Below are positions 18,601-27,261 of a DNA stretch of 62,193 nucleotides, piece after piece. Position numbers and translations under genes: made by a program. How positions within the stretch are numbered: position 1 is the first letter of the stretch; the number at the start of each line of letters is the position of its first letter. Origin of the DNA: Fibrobacterota bacterium (GTDB lineage: Bacteria > Fibrobacterota > Chitinivibrionia > Chitinivibrionales > Chitinispirillaceae); assembly GCA_023412475.1 (NCBI GenBank), contig JAEYNR010000078.1, positions 1 through 62,193 on the forward strand. Reading direction: 5' to 3'. The notes below the pieces were generated by a model. The model saw only the letters and a program-made list of their open reading frames with translations. It was not told the origin of the DNA and did not search any database.

Positions 18601-18843
18601 CCCGGAGAAACCATTTCCCGTGTGATAAGAAATCGAATCCAGTTCATCAGGAAATAGCACTGAAACCATAATCTCTATCTCCTGGTTGACATATTCAGCA
18701 ATTGTGTCCTGTTTGGTACCATCTTTATACACGATTTCGACTCCTGGTCTTTTTAGATCTACAGGATTATTATCTGAATCGGTACAGAAAAAGAAAGTGT
18801 TGGTAATCAGAGTGAAAAGGACCACAAATCGAAAGTGCTTCAT
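15670..18843 (-). CDS. mosaic surface protein: FN3, Calx-beta, three InlB repeats, Ig and RCC1 repeats
   Basis: The 1057-residue protein has an N-terminal signal (~1-20) ending in 'FFFC', perhaps a lipoprotein anchor with an unusual lipobox. The domains in order are an Ig-like region (~25-210), fibronectin III (~220-300, 'ISWDRDSLADSYILYRRD'), a Calx-beta-like domain (~306-413), three InlB B-type repeats (~417-655, each with 'F..GW' and ending 'LYAQW'-like), an Ig domain with a 'SASYRC' Cys (~660-740) and at least five RCC1-type blades (~745-1057, 'GxNxxGQLGxG'). It is probably exported and involved in binding or adhesion. The ligand is unknown. A good Shine-Dalgarno (aaggagaa) precedes the ATG. 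Confidence 0.88.
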   Translation of the reverse strand: MKHFRFVVLFTLITNTFFFCTDSDNNPVDLKRPGVEIVYKDGTKQDTIAEYVNQEIEIMVSVLFPDELDSISYHTGNGFSGSLSQFESTSHISVKFAFTAPCTTSIIVTGLKNNLAVTSDTAALFVSEPLTLKINPLRLYASASLPCTLKVSLCNRYTWKQVTLIPQITADSLLIWVPTENDIGKKTPVSMIAIDNGINPIIVKDSVYITVIADNELLTPPVNLKIDRRTQDIVRISWDRDSLADSYILYRRDPDVDSTWEAIALSNTSYIDLTEKAIMYRVSSVNYFGASTPSEIIYLIDTVHYAHRVFFADSISTVSEGTASHFIKLKVAMPAIDEITAWCSLIGNSEIEEDFGSLVYLARIATGDTFGLCTLNIIDNSLTEQNKYYSLSLDSVTHGFISGQQFHNILLVDDDSLFSVIYEPNGAEVGNVPVDFRHYDKNDVAIVMGNTENLIKIGFSFVGWKKSSADTTGKLYTPGDTLILDSAGIRLHAQWQVIKHSVIYHENGNTEGRSSVVEEFGWEEKITIAAKPDDFQKAGFTFKGWNTAKNGTGDTLFPGDSLKTSTTSTTLYALWEIIKCVVRYDGNGNDTGNVPELTVYNYGTKFVVSDNSLDLKKEFCLFNGWNTAQDGSGVSLSPGDSFSSDVSNIVLYAQWKPVPPVIITHPKDTSVRAGNRVLLTVQVSGAGLSFQWQKNETDIIGATSDTLVIDSATRYDSASYRCITGNAEGSVISNPAALNVISVASVSAGRNHTLILMTDGTAWGTGSNESGQLGIGNLTKVAIPAYIMSDVSMVSAGQNSSFLLNKYGTLYRIQNNSSNILTSKAASIYAIPAIPSSETNSVMVLRKDSSLFIYASSDSTKLADSVTCFHGSPDHLLFTKKGILYAAGTNSHGQFGNGTTKGASASDFIKIEEDVSAIFAGTKITLIIKNGYLYTAGFNKYGQLGNGTFQNTLSFTLVASNVTAVSGCHYHSMTIKDNGTLYGTGFNEFGQLGIYTTEEQISSFVPVMTEVNSVSTGNYHSMIIKKDGTLWATGYNSYGQLGIGNYSRRYKPELVKF

Positions 18844-19320
18844 ATGGTTCTCCTTTTTTACTGAAACGTAAATAAAGATAAAAAAAGAGAAAGTTTTAAG
18901 ATCGCTGGAGAGGTAAAAAAATCAAATAGTGAAACAAACTTGGGAGCCAAAAGTTAAAATAAATTAGGAAACAGCAGTTGGGTGGAAAATTCGAAATTTA
19001 AATTTGAAATCCGGTTGGCCTGGCAATGAGCCGACTTTAAGAAAACAGGGATGTGTATTCCGGAGTAAGAGCGAACCGAACTCACGCAGTAAAAGGATGA
19101 TTGTTTTGTCCAGTAAATAATGATCTGTGATCGATGGTGTTTGCCGTAATTGTTTTAAATTTCGTGTTCATTTTTTTTGTATTAATAATTATTGGAGTAT
19201 TTAATACTCTTGCAATTACTCTCCGCTAGAAAAAAGTAAAATTGTATATTAAGATTCAATTTTAACCCTGAAAAGGGTTTTATCCTGGAAACTTGGCCGA
19301 TTCTTCTAAGGAGTTGTGAT
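18844..19320. other. divergent intergenic region
   Basis: A 477-nt gap between divergently transcribed genes. It holds a partial dispersed-repeat stretch near 18980-19015 ('gaaaattcgaaatttaaatttgaaatcc') and an AT-rich zone around 19140-19200 that could carry promoters. I see no gene. Confidence 0.5.
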
Positions 19321-20298
19321 ATGATAGTGGTAACTGGGGGAGCAGGCTTTATTGGCAGTGCTCTTGTCTGGAAACTCAACAGTCGGGGTATCGAAGATAT
19401 ATTGATTGTTGATAAGCTGGGAACAACTGAGAAATGGCGTAATCTTGTGTCTTTAAAATACTTGGATTTTCAGGAAAAGTCGGAATTTATCAATAAACTT
19501 GAATCAGGTTATTATAAAGGTAGCATAAGTGCGATTTTGCACATGGGAGCCTGTTCTTCAACAACTGAAACCGATGCAGATTATCTGATGGAGAACAATT
19601 TCCATTATTCGCTGAGGCTGGCTCGATGGTGGAAAAATCATCAAAACACCCGTTTTATCTATGCCTCAAGTGCTGCAACCTATGGAGATGGCGAATTTGG
19701 ATACACTGATGATTATTCGGTGCTTGATAAGCTTCGGCCTCTGAACATGTATGGATACTCCAAGCATTTATTCGACTGTTATGCTTATCGTGAAGGATGG
19801 CTGAAAAAAATCACAGGTCTGAAGTTTTTCAATGTCTTTGGGCCTAACGAATACCACAAGGGGGAGATGAGAAGCCTTATCAATAAGGCATACTCACGGG
19901 TCAGGGATGAAGGAGTGATGTCTCTTTTCAAATCTTACAATTCGCAATATCAGGATGGACAGCAGAAAAGGGACTTTATCTATATAAAGGATGTGGTGGA
20001 GATGGTCCTTTTCTTCATGGATAATCCTGATATTGGAGGTCTGCTTAATATAGGTACTGGCAATGCCCGCAGTTGGAATGACCTGGCTAATGCAATTTTT
20101 AGGGCTGTTAATAAACCTGCGACTATTGAATATGTTGAAATGCCGCTTAAATTGCGTGACAAGTATCAGTATTTTACTCAGGCTGATCAGAGACGTTTAC
20201 AGAGTATTGGCTGTAATCACAAATGTATGAGCCTTGAGGATGCCATAAAGGACTATGTGTGTAACTATCTTGCCATAAATAGTTATCTTGGAAATTGA
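19321..20298 (+). CDS. hldD: ADP-L-glycero-D-manno-heptose 6-epimerase HldD
   Basis: HldD (RfaD) makes the ADP-heptose used for the LPS inner core. The 325 residues form an extended SDR: NAD motif 'VTGGAGFIGSAL' (~4-15), 'HMGACSSTTETD', catalytic 'YGYSKHLFD' (YxxxK), and 'FNVFGPNEYHKGEMRS', which is diagnostic for the family. 'DGQQKRDFIYIKDVV' follows. The Shine-Dalgarno 'aaggagttg' precedes the ATG. It implies a Gram-negative outer membrane with heptose. No other LPS genes are adjacent. Confidence 0.96.
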   Translation: MIVVTGGAGFIGSALVWKLNSRGIEDILIVDKLGTTEKWRNLVSLKYLDFQEKSEFINKLESGYYKGSISAILHMGACSSTTETDADYLMENNFHYSLRLARWWKNHQNTRFIYASSAATYGDGEFGYTDDYSVLDKLRPLNMYGYSKHLFDCYAYREGWLKKITGLKFFNVFGPNEYHKGEMRSLINKAYSRVRDEGVMSLFKSYNSQYQDGQQKRDFIYIKDVVEMVLFFMDNPDIGGLLNIGTGNARSWNDLANAIFRAVNKPATIEYVEMPLKLRDKYQYFTQADQRRLQSIGCNHKCMSLEDAIKDYVCNYLAINSYLGN

Positions 20299-20362
20299 GA
20301 GCTGAGATTCCGTGGGTTACCGGGGGGAGCGAAATTAAGCTTGAACACAGGGGGTTAATAAC

Positions 20363-20576
20363 AGTAGAATCTACTGAGGTAAGAAAATGCTGCTACTCAG
20401 CTTAAAAACAAATACTTAGTCAGAAATATCTAATAGGAAAATTTAATAATCAGAAATAATATCTAATCTGATAAGACCTGAAAAAGAAATATCTTTAATT
20501 CTGATTTTTAGTTTAGATATTTAAATACGATTATAGCTGAGTAGTTGTAAAAGAATTAAAGAAACAGGATTCTACT
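20363..20576. repeat. MITE-like AT-rich element with nested inverted repeats
   Basis: AGTAGAATC (20363-20371) is mirrored exactly by GATTCTACT (20568-20576). CTACTCAGC (20393-20401) is mirrored exactly by GCTGAGTAG (20536-20544). The distance between outer and inner arms is 21 nt on the left and 23 nt on the right. The 134-nt interior is AT rich with repeated 'atcagaaat..atatct' tracts in both orientations. It ends four bases before the ATG of the TPR gene, so it would also form that gene's leader. Confidence 0.6.
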
Positions 20577-20579
20577 TAA

Positions 20580-22541
20580 ATGAACCTAAAATCTACAAAT
20601 ATTATAGAAAAAAAACTTCTTTTAAAAATATTTTTCGCTTTTGTGATTTGTTTTTTTTTAGGTTCTTTTGTCACTAAGGCAGATGATACTGCTGAGAGTA
20701 TCCATTACCGGCTTGGGGTAAGATATAAAAGCAACAAAAAATATGATCAGGCAATTGAGGAGTTCAGAAAGGTACTGGCTGCCTATCCGGATAATTTTAA
20801 CGCATTTATGCATATGGCTGAGATCCGGGAGACTCAGGGGCGGCCACGTCTGGTCATTTATAATCTGAAAAAAGTGCTTACCTATAACCCGGGCTGGGGT
20901 AAAGCCCATAAGATGCTGGCAGCCACTTATGAAAAGGATGGTCAGATTCAGAATGCCATTATCGAACTCCAGCAATACCAGCAATCCAGTGATCCAGCAG
21001 AACGAGACAGCTTACAAAGCCAGATTGAACGGCTTATTGCACAGGTAGATAGAGTTAACAGAAATGCTTCCGACTCAACCCCGGTTTCAGCAGCTATTCA
21101 ACAAAAAGCAACTCATGAGACTCCAGTTCAAAAAAAATCAAAGGCAGCTTCGGGGCAGTCTGAACAACTGTTCAATAGTGCAGTTCAGCTATTTAATGCC
21201 CGGAATTATCAGGCTGCTCTGAGCAAATTCCGGGAAGTGATCCGAGCGGATTCTCAACATAGCGGAAGTTATTATTATGCAGGTTTGATCCGTCTCAAGC
21301 AGGGTCAGACGAAGATGGCAAAGATAAATTTCAGGAATGCTCTCGGTCATTCGGGACAGGACTATACGGCTCAATATTATCTGGGTAAAATCTATGCCGA
21401 TGAGAAAAACTATAATGTAGCGGTTTCTCATCTTTCAAGATACGTTGCAGCTACTAATTATGAGCCCGGAAAAAAGGAGGCTTTGAGCCTAATCGAGCAA
21501 TATAAGAAACTTGCTGCAGATGTTAAACTCATCAAAGCGGCATCTAAGCCTGCCATCAAAAACGCAGCGTCAGAGGGAAAAAAGGAAGTCACATTTTCTG
21601 TTCAGCAGGTTGTGGCTCCTGAGAGATATGTCTCTCTGGAAATACAGATTGATTCCACTTTTACTATGTTGGCTGTAGACACTTTGACGGATGCAGGGCA
21701 GAAGCTGCTTGCAGGAATAAGAGAATTCAGTGCCGGAAAATTTGACAAGTCAATCCTTGAGTTCAAGAAGATTCTGGTGACAAACCCGGGGGCCAATACG
21801 GCTGTTGCCTGCATATTTAATACCGGAATCTGTTATCTGAAATTAAATCTTTTCAAGGATGCAGAGAATCAGTTTCAGCAGGTTATTGAGCGTTATTCAT
21901 CACATCCCGCAGCATCCAAGAGTCGCTTTCTTAAGGCATTGACATACCAAAACCGCAATGAGCCTGTGATTGCAGAAAAACTTTACCGTCATTTTCTTCA
22001 GAACTACCGTAACCATAAATGGGCTTCGCTGGCTTTTGAAAAACTGGGTGACTGTTATGTAGAGCTGGAGCAGCATAAAAATGCAGCAGAAGCGTATACG
22101 CAGGCAGTTAAAATCAGTAGCGATGCTCAGAAGACTGGGATCCTTTTTAAATCGGGCACTGTGTACAGTCATTTGGAAAATGATAAACGTGCAATACAAA
22201 ATTTTCAGAGTGCGATAGAACTGGGTGAAAAAACTGGCATATACACTCGTGTTCCAGATTGCTATTACAGAATCGCAGACAGTTATTACAAATCCAAGGA
22301 TTATCAGAAGGCTCTGGATTTGTACAAGAATGCTACCAGAAAGTATCCTGCATTTCAGGAGACTGCATGGGGTTTGTTTCAGATCGGCAGCATTTACAAA
22401 AACCTTAAGCAGTACCAGAATGCAATAGATACGTTCAAAGATCTGATGCGCAGGTATCCAGACGATTACTGGGCAAAGCAGGCTCAATGGAAACTGGAAG
22501 ATTCGATCTGGGAAAACGAGTACATGACAGTAATCAACTGA
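20580..22541 (+). CDS. exported TPR-repeat protein
   Basis: The 653-residue protein has a signal peptide or N-terminal membrane helix (~14-33, 'KIFFAFVICFFLGSFVTKA'). Two sets of TPR/YbgF-like repeats (~40-165 and ~190-310) are separated by a low-complexity linker rich in Ser, Ala and Lys. More repeats (~375-650, 'YHFLQNYRNHKWASLAFEKLGDCY' type) follow. It is probably a periplasmic scaffold. It is followed after 18-33 nt by the coiled-coil gene and the two-component pair, suggesting one operon. Confidence 0.85.
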   Translation: MNLKSTNIIEKKLLLKIFFAFVICFFLGSFVTKADDTAESIHYRLGVRYKSNKKYDQAIEEFRKVLAAYPDNFNAFMHMAEIRETQGRPRLVIYNLKKVLTYNPGWGKAHKMLAATYEKDGQIQNAIIELQQYQQSSDPAERDSLQSQIERLIAQVDRVNRNASDSTPVSAAIQQKATHETPVQKKSKAASGQSEQLFNSAVQLFNARNYQAALSKFREVIRADSQHSGSYYYAGLIRLKQGQTKMAKINFRNALGHSGQDYTAQYYLGKIYADEKNYNVAVSHLSRYVAATNYEPGKKEALSLIEQYKKLAADVKLIKAASKPAIKNAASEGKKEVTFSVQQVVAPERYVSLEIQIDSTFTMLAVDTLTDAGQKLLAGIREFSAGKFDKSILEFKKILVTNPGANTAVACIFNTGICYLKLNLFKDAENQFQQVIERYSSHPAASKSRFLKALTYQNRNEPVIAEKLYRHFLQNYRNHKWASLAFEKLGDCYVELEQHKNAAEAYTQAVKISSDAQKTGILFKSGTVYSHLENDKRAIQNFQSAIELGEKTGIYTRVPDCYYRIADSYYKSKDYQKALDLYKNATRKYPAFQETAWGLFQIGSIYKNLKQYQNAIDTFKDLMRRYPDDYWAKQAQWKLEDSIWENEYMTVIN

Positions 22542-22574
22542 AACTGAATAAGAGAATGATTGAAGTTGAAAACC

Positions 22575-22964
22575 ATGCAAGCCAATGATAAAATACTAAT
22601 TCAACAGTTGACTGCAGTATTAACTGGTCAACTTGGACATTATAGAGAAATGAGGGATCTGGTTCGCAAAATGCTGAGCCGGGTTATCCTTTCACGTGGC
22701 GATCTGAGCGGAGTGATCTCCTGTCTTGAAAAGAAAAAAAAGCTGTTGGACACTATTGAATCCGAGCGGCAGGAGAGTTCGGTCCTTTTTGTACAATGGC
22801 AAAATCGCAAAGACAGTATAAAAGAAGATGCTGCGGTTGCTGCCATGAATTCTATTCTGGATCAGACTGAAATTACCATTAGAGAATTTCTTGATGAAGA
22901 AGAACAGCTTAAAAGATACATTGAAAAAAAGATCACAAAAGAGTGCAGCAGTACTGCTTCCTGA
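22575..22964 (+). CDS. small coiled-coil protein, FlgN-like
   Basis: The 129-residue all-helical protein has heptad patterning throughout and the FlgN-like arrangement 'YREMRDLVRKML...DLSGVISCLEKKKKLLDTIES'. FlgN proteins are export chaperones for flagellar hook-associated proteins, but no flagellar gene is in the window, so the assignment is tentative. I chose ATG 22575; a TTG at 22560 in the same frame is possible. The NtrB-like kinase gene follows. Confidence 0.5.
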   Translation: MQANDKILIQQLTAVLTGQLGHYREMRDLVRKMLSRVILSRGDLSGVISCLEKKKKLLDTIESERQESSVLFVQWQNRKDSIKEDAAVAAMNSILDQTEITIREFLDEEEQLKRYIEKKITKECSSTAS

Positions 22965-23001
22965 GGCAAGCTATGGGGCTCTTTTGCCGGAGTATTGCTG
23001 A

Positions 23002-24264
23002 ATGAATAATACCAGTCAGACCGGGGAACCCCTTATTACCGTTGAACTCTTCGAATCCCTTCAAAAGGCATTTTCTGATTTTCAGATCAGGTCAGAGCGC
23101 TTGAGCAATGCGTACTCGTTGATGCAGGATGATTTTAAAAAGGTCAATCTCGAACTGGATAGAAAAAATGCAGAACTCAGTGAGAGTCTCTGCAGGCAGG
23201 AGGAGGCCCAGACCTATCTTTACAGCATTTTGGAAAGTATGGAAAACGGGGTAATCGGACTGGACATGGAAGGCAGGATAACTCATTTCAACCGTGCAGC
23301 ATCTGAGATTACCGGATATGAATCGAAATCAGTTATCGGTAAAAACTTTACTGATGTTTTTAACAGTGATTCCGGTTCCGAGCCTTCACTGATTCACGTA
23401 TTGCGTACAGGCCTTGAATTGAAGAGGGATGAGAAGGTATTATGGCACAAAGATGGTCACCCTGTGCCGGTATCTTATCAGACTGCATTGCTTAGAGATA
23501 GTCAGGATAATCGTTTAGGGGTGGTGGAGATTTTTGGCGACATCTCTAAGATCAAGGCTCTTCAGGAAGAGATGCATCAGGCCAAAACCATGGCCGCTTT
23601 GGGGGAGATGTCTGCCACTGTGGCACATGAAATCCGCAATCCACTGGGAGCTATGGGGGTATGGGCGGGACTTCTGGAGAGGGATCTTGCTGCAGATGAT
23701 TCCAGAAGGAAAACATTGGGAAAAATTATTGAGGGATTGTCAAGGCTCAACAAGATCGTCTCCAATTTACTTGTTTATACCAGACCCATTAAAGCTGAAT
23801 TCAGAAAAGTAAAACTTCCACAGATTCTTGATGAGATGGTTGATTTTGTACAGATAGAAATTGAAAGACTGGCAATTAAAACCGAAGTAATTAAAAGGTT
23901 TGCTGATGAGCCGCTTTATGTCCTTGCTGATCCTGAGAAGATGGGACAGGTGGTGTTGAATCTGTGCTTAAATGCTGTGCAGGCAATGCCCGATGGGGGG
24001 ACTCTGACTGTAGCTGTTGAAAATGACAGTTGTAGAAATAATGGATTTGTATGCTTTTCAATTGAAGATAATGGGTGCGGAATCGAGAAACAGAACCTGA
24101 TTAAAATATTCGATCCTTTTTTCACCACAAAAGAGAACGGAACAGGACTTGGGCTTGCTATAGTTAAAAAATTCGTTCAATCTCATTCCGGCTACATCGA
24201 TATAAAAAGTGAAACAGGGAAAGGTACCACTGTTAAAGTATTCATTCCCCTTTTGAAGGAATAG
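23002..24264 (+). CDS. PAS sensor histidine kinase, NtrB/FlrB type
   Basis: The 420-residue soluble kinase has an N-terminal coiled coil (~15-65), PAS (~70-185), HisKA with 'ATVAHEIRNPLGAMG' (His ~210) and HATPase_c with 'LNLCLNAVQAMPDGG', 'DNGCGI' and 'GTGLGLAIV'. The 'AHEIRNPL' H box is typical of kinases that pair with sigma-54 activators. Its stop overlaps the start region of the NtrC-like gene downstream, which is its obvious partner. The signal sensed is unknown. Confidence 0.94.
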   Translation: MNNTSQTGEPLITVELFESLQKAFSDFQIRSERLSNAYSLMQDDFKKVNLELDRKNAELSESLCRQEEAQTYLYSILESMENGVIGLDMEGRITHFNRAASEITGYESKSVIGKNFTDVFNSDSGSEPSLIHVLRTGLELKRDEKVLWHKDGHPVPVSYQTALLRDSQDNRLGVVEIFGDISKIKALQEEMHQAKTMAALGEMSATVAHEIRNPLGAMGVWAGLLERDLAADDSRRKTLGKIIEGLSRLNKIVSNLLVYTRPIKAEFRKVKLPQILDEMVDFVQIEIERLAIKTEVIKRFADEPLYVLADPEKMGQVVLNLCLNAVQAMPDGGTLTVAVENDSCRNNGFVCFSIEDNGCGIEKQNLIKIFDPFFTTKENGTGLGLAIVKKFVQSHSGYIDIKSETGKGTTVKVFIPLLKE

Positions 24265-24275
24265 TGGAGTTGTTG

Positions 24276-25625
24276 ATGGCTAAAAAATGGATTCTGGTTG
24301 TTGATGATAATGAGCTTTTCAGAGATTCCATTGTTGAGACTCTGAGAAGACAGGGGTATGAGATTGAGGCGGCAAAGGATGGACCATCTGCTCTTGAAAT
24401 ATTGGAGCAAAGGTGTTTTGATCTGGTAATCTCTGATATGAAAATGCCTGGCATGAGCGGCATTGAGCTGCTGGTGCAGATTAAAAATATCAATCCAGAA
24501 ATTCCTTTCCTAATTATAACTGCTTATGGTGCAATTGAAACTGCGGTTGATGCCATGAAAAAGGGAGCTTATGATTTTATACAGAAATCAGATAATTTGA
24601 TAAGAGAGCTCGAACTGACAGTTGAGAGGGCTCTGCAGTACCATTCGCTGGTATTGGAGAATAGGAAGTTAAAGTCACAACTTCAGCAACAGTCAAATTT
24701 TATTGGTACCGGAGCTCAGATGGATGAAATTCGGGCGCTCATTGAGTCGGTTGCTGAGAGTCGTTCAACGGTTCTGGTAACAGGTGAATCCGGTACAGGG
24801 AAGGAGTTGATTGCCCGTTCGATTCATTTCCAAAGCAGGCGTTCCAACGGGCCGTTTATTAAAGTAAACTGTGCTGCTCTTCCGGAAGGCCTGATCGAAT
24901 CGGAACTGTTCGGCCATGAAAAAGGTGCTTTCACAGGTGCGATCAAGCAGAAAAAAGGAAAGTTTGAGGCGGCATCAGGTGGGACATTGCTTTTGGATGA
25001 GGTTGGGGAGATGCCCTTAATGGCTCAGGCAAAACTTTTAAGAGTACTGCAGGAAAGAGAGATTAACAAGGTCGGAGGTGATGATCCAGTTGAAGTGGAT
25101 GTAAGGGTTATTGCTACCACTAACCGTGATTTGCATAAAGAAGTGCAAAGGGGCAGGTTCAGGGAGGATCTTTTTTACAGGCTCAATGTTATTCATATTC
25201 AATTGCCTCCCTTATCTGAAAGAAAAAATGACATATCACAACTTGTTGAATATTTCTTATCCAAATTTAATAATGAGAATGGATACAGTGTTGAAGGGCT
25301 GGAAGAGGGAGCAATGCAAATTTTGCTAAGTCATAACTGGCCAGGAAATATCCGCGAGCTGGAAAATGCAATCGAAAGAGCGGTTGTGCTTACCAGAGCC
25401 GGGTTCATCAAACCTTCCCTTTTCCGTTTTCCGGCACAATTCGGAGATCAGGATGAGGCTGATGGGATTCAGGTGGGTTTGACTGTTGCAGATATGGAAA
25501 GACAACTTATATTAAAGACCCTTGAGCACTGCAATCAGAACCGCACAAAAGCTGCGGAGGTTCTGGGTATTTCAATCAGAACTCTTAGAAACAAAATTAA
25601 TGAATATGGGGAGTGCGTGGCATAA
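24276..25625 (+). CDS. sigma-54-dependent response regulator, NtrC family
   Basis: The 449-residue protein has a receiver (~1-120, 'DLVISDMKMPGMSG' with the phospho-Asp), an AAA+ domain (~140-375) with Walker A 'GESGTGKE', sigma-54 contact loop 'GAFTGA', Walker B 'GGTLLLDEVGEM' and arginine-finger region 'FREDLFYRLNV', and a Fis-type HTH (~410-445, 'NRTKAAEVLGISIRTLRNKI'). I prefer ATG 24276 (Shine-Dalgarno ggag six bases upstream) over the GTG at 24264 that overlaps the kinase stop. It should activate sigma-54 promoters; none was identified here. Confidence 0.95.
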   Translation: MAKKWILVVDDNELFRDSIVETLRRQGYEIEAAKDGPSALEILEQRCFDLVISDMKMPGMSGIELLVQIKNINPEIPFLIITAYGAIETAVDAMKKGAYDFIQKSDNLIRELELTVERALQYHSLVLENRKLKSQLQQQSNFIGTGAQMDEIRALIESVAESRSTVLVTGESGTGKELIARSIHFQSRRSNGPFIKVNCAALPEGLIESELFGHEKGAFTGAIKQKKGKFEAASGGTLLLDEVGEMPLMAQAKLLRVLQEREINKVGGDDPVEVDVRVIATTNRDLHKEVQRGRFREDLFYRLNVIHIQLPPLSERKNDISQLVEYFLSKFNNENGYSVEGLEEGAMQILLSHNWPGNIRELENAIERAVVLTRAGFIKPSLFRFPAQFGDQDEADGIQVGLTVADMERQLILKTLEHCNQNRTKAAEVLGISIRTLRNKINEYGECVA

Positions 25626-25706
25626 CCAGAACAGATGAACACCATTGCCGGCAGAGCTTGATATTTTTTGTTCTTAAAGGTAGTATTTTCATTATAAATT
25701 CTAAGC

Positions 25707-25761
25707 CGGACGATTCCTTGACGCGATCTGCAGGTGCATTTCTTCGACAGTTAATCGTCCG
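25707..25761. other. inverted repeat in the leader of the HAMP-GGDEF gene
   Basis: CGGACGATT (25707-25715) and AATCGTCCG (25753-25761) are perfect 9-bp arms with a 37-nt loop, about 110 nt before the start codon. It could be a terminator for the NtrC-like gene or a leader structure. It does not match the known c-di-GMP riboswitch cores. Confidence 0.35.
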
Positions 25762-25872
25762 AATCAGGTTGAAGAAGAACTGACTGAACACGGATGCACT
25801 TCGAAAAGCGATCTGGGATTATGCTTTTGAACAAGAAAACGATAAATCCTGATATTGCAGGGAGATTCCTCT

Positions 25873-27246
25873 ATGAGGGGATTTAACAGCAAGTCCATCA
25901 TTTTTAAAACTGCAGTTGTATATTTTTTTCTGACTATTCTGAATATTTCCATATTTGTCCTGATGGTTTTTGAGAATCAGCTTGATTTAATTGCTGATAA
26001 TGCAATTCTTAACAGCCAGCACAAAGGGACTAATTTAAAATACAGGCTCGATGACATAATAGGCAACGATGGCGGGATGTCCCAAGGCAATATCAGCAGA
26101 ATTGTAAAGGACGCTGTGTCTTTGGGTATTGTGGAGCTTACCCTTTTCAGCGAAAGTGGGAAGGTTTTCACAAGCATGACAAAAAATGCAGTTGTAGAGA
26201 GACAGATGGCTGATATCAGTGAATTAAAAATGATAAATATGGCCATCACCAGACAGGGCTTTGAGGATAAACTTTTTTATCACAGTGTAGACAAGAAACA
26301 GCGTACTGTTTCTTTATACATACCTTTTACCTACGAAGTTGACAAGATCGGGGTTGCAGCAATTAAACTGGAGATGAAAGATATTGAACGTCAGATGGGC
26401 TATCTTTATCGTCAATGTCTTCTGATTGCAGTTCTGGTGATAATTCTTCATTTCGGTTTTGCAGTGCTTCTTTTCAAAACTATTCTTATTCCTCTGAGAA
26501 AATTAAACGATGCTACCCGTAAAATTTCACAAGGACAGTTGGACATCAGAGTGTCAATAGTGGGGGAGGATGAAATCGGGCAACTGGCTTCTTCATTCAA
26601 TGAGATGGGCGTGTCGCTTCAAAGAATGCGTGATGAGGCAAAAGGGGCTAATCCGCTTACCGGCCTTCCGGGTAATATTTCTATTGCCAATTATATCGAC
26701 TCTTGCCTTAATGCTGGCAAATATATCTGTGTACTGTACTGTGATTTGGATAATTTCAAGGCATACAATGACAAGTATGGGTTTACCCGTGGAGATGATG
26801 CGATTTTATATACCCGTGACTGTCTGGTTGCTGTGGCAAAGCGTAAGGATATAAAAGAGGCATTCATCGGACATGAGGGTGGGGATGATTTTGTGGTTAT
26901 TCTGGATTTTGAATACTGGGAGATCTTTGCAAAAGCATTTATCACTACTTTTGACAGAGGGATTTACCAGTTCTACAATGCCATTGACGCCAGAAATGGT
27001 TTTGTTGAATCGGTCAACCGTCAGGGGGGACGACAGAAATTTCCCCTTATGAGTATATCGGTTGCTGTGGTCACAAACAAAACCCGTCCTTTCCGTCGCC
27101 ATGCAGAAATGATTGCTATTGCAGCAGAAGTTAAACGATATGTGAAAAGTATGGATGGGTCGTGCTATGCGATAGACAGAAGGACTGGGTCACTGAGTCC
27201 TACTCAACGTATCAATCCATCCGATATTCCACCACTGCATGTTTAA
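25873..27246 (+). CDS. membrane HAMP - GGDEF-like protein
   Basis: The 457-residue protein has two transmembrane helices (~11-32 and ~170-195) bracketing a periplasmic sensor, a HAMP domain (~195-250, 'DDEIGQLASSFNEM' type) and a diguanylate-cyclase-like domain (~255-430). The domain starts at 'NPLTGLPG' and has 'DLDNFKAYNDKYG'. The signature reads GGDDF in place of GGDEF, so activity is uncertain; some GGDDF-type variants may still be active. ATG 25873, with 'ggaga' seven bases upstream, is the likely start; an in-frame TTG lies at 25855. Confidence 0.87.
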   Translation: MRGFNSKSIIFKTAVVYFFLTILNISIFVLMVFENQLDLIADNAILNSQHKGTNLKYRLDDIIGNDGGMSQGNISRIVKDAVSLGIVELTLFSESGKVFTSMTKNAVVERQMADISELKMINMAITRQGFEDKLFYHSVDKKQRTVSLYIPFTYEVDKIGVAAIKLEMKDIERQMGYLYRQCLLIAVLVIILHFGFAVLLFKTILIPLRKLNDATRKISQGQLDIRVSIVGEDEIGQLASSFNEMGVSLQRMRDEAKGANPLTGLPGNISIANYIDSCLNAGKYICVLYCDLDNFKAYNDKYGFTRGDDAILYTRDCLVAVAKRKDIKEAFIGHEGGDDFVVILDFEYWEIFAKAFITTFDRGIYQFYNAIDARNGFVESVNRQGGRQKFPLMSISVAVVTNKTRPFRRHAEMIAIAAEVKRYVKSMDGSCYAIDRRTGSLSPTQRINPSDIPPLHV

Positions 27247-27261
27247 AAGTGGTTTGCCACT

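Noticed and set aside
25626..25872. c-di-GMP riboswitch before the HAMP-GGDEF gene
   Set aside because: There is an inverted repeat, but the conserved GEMM core sequences are absent.
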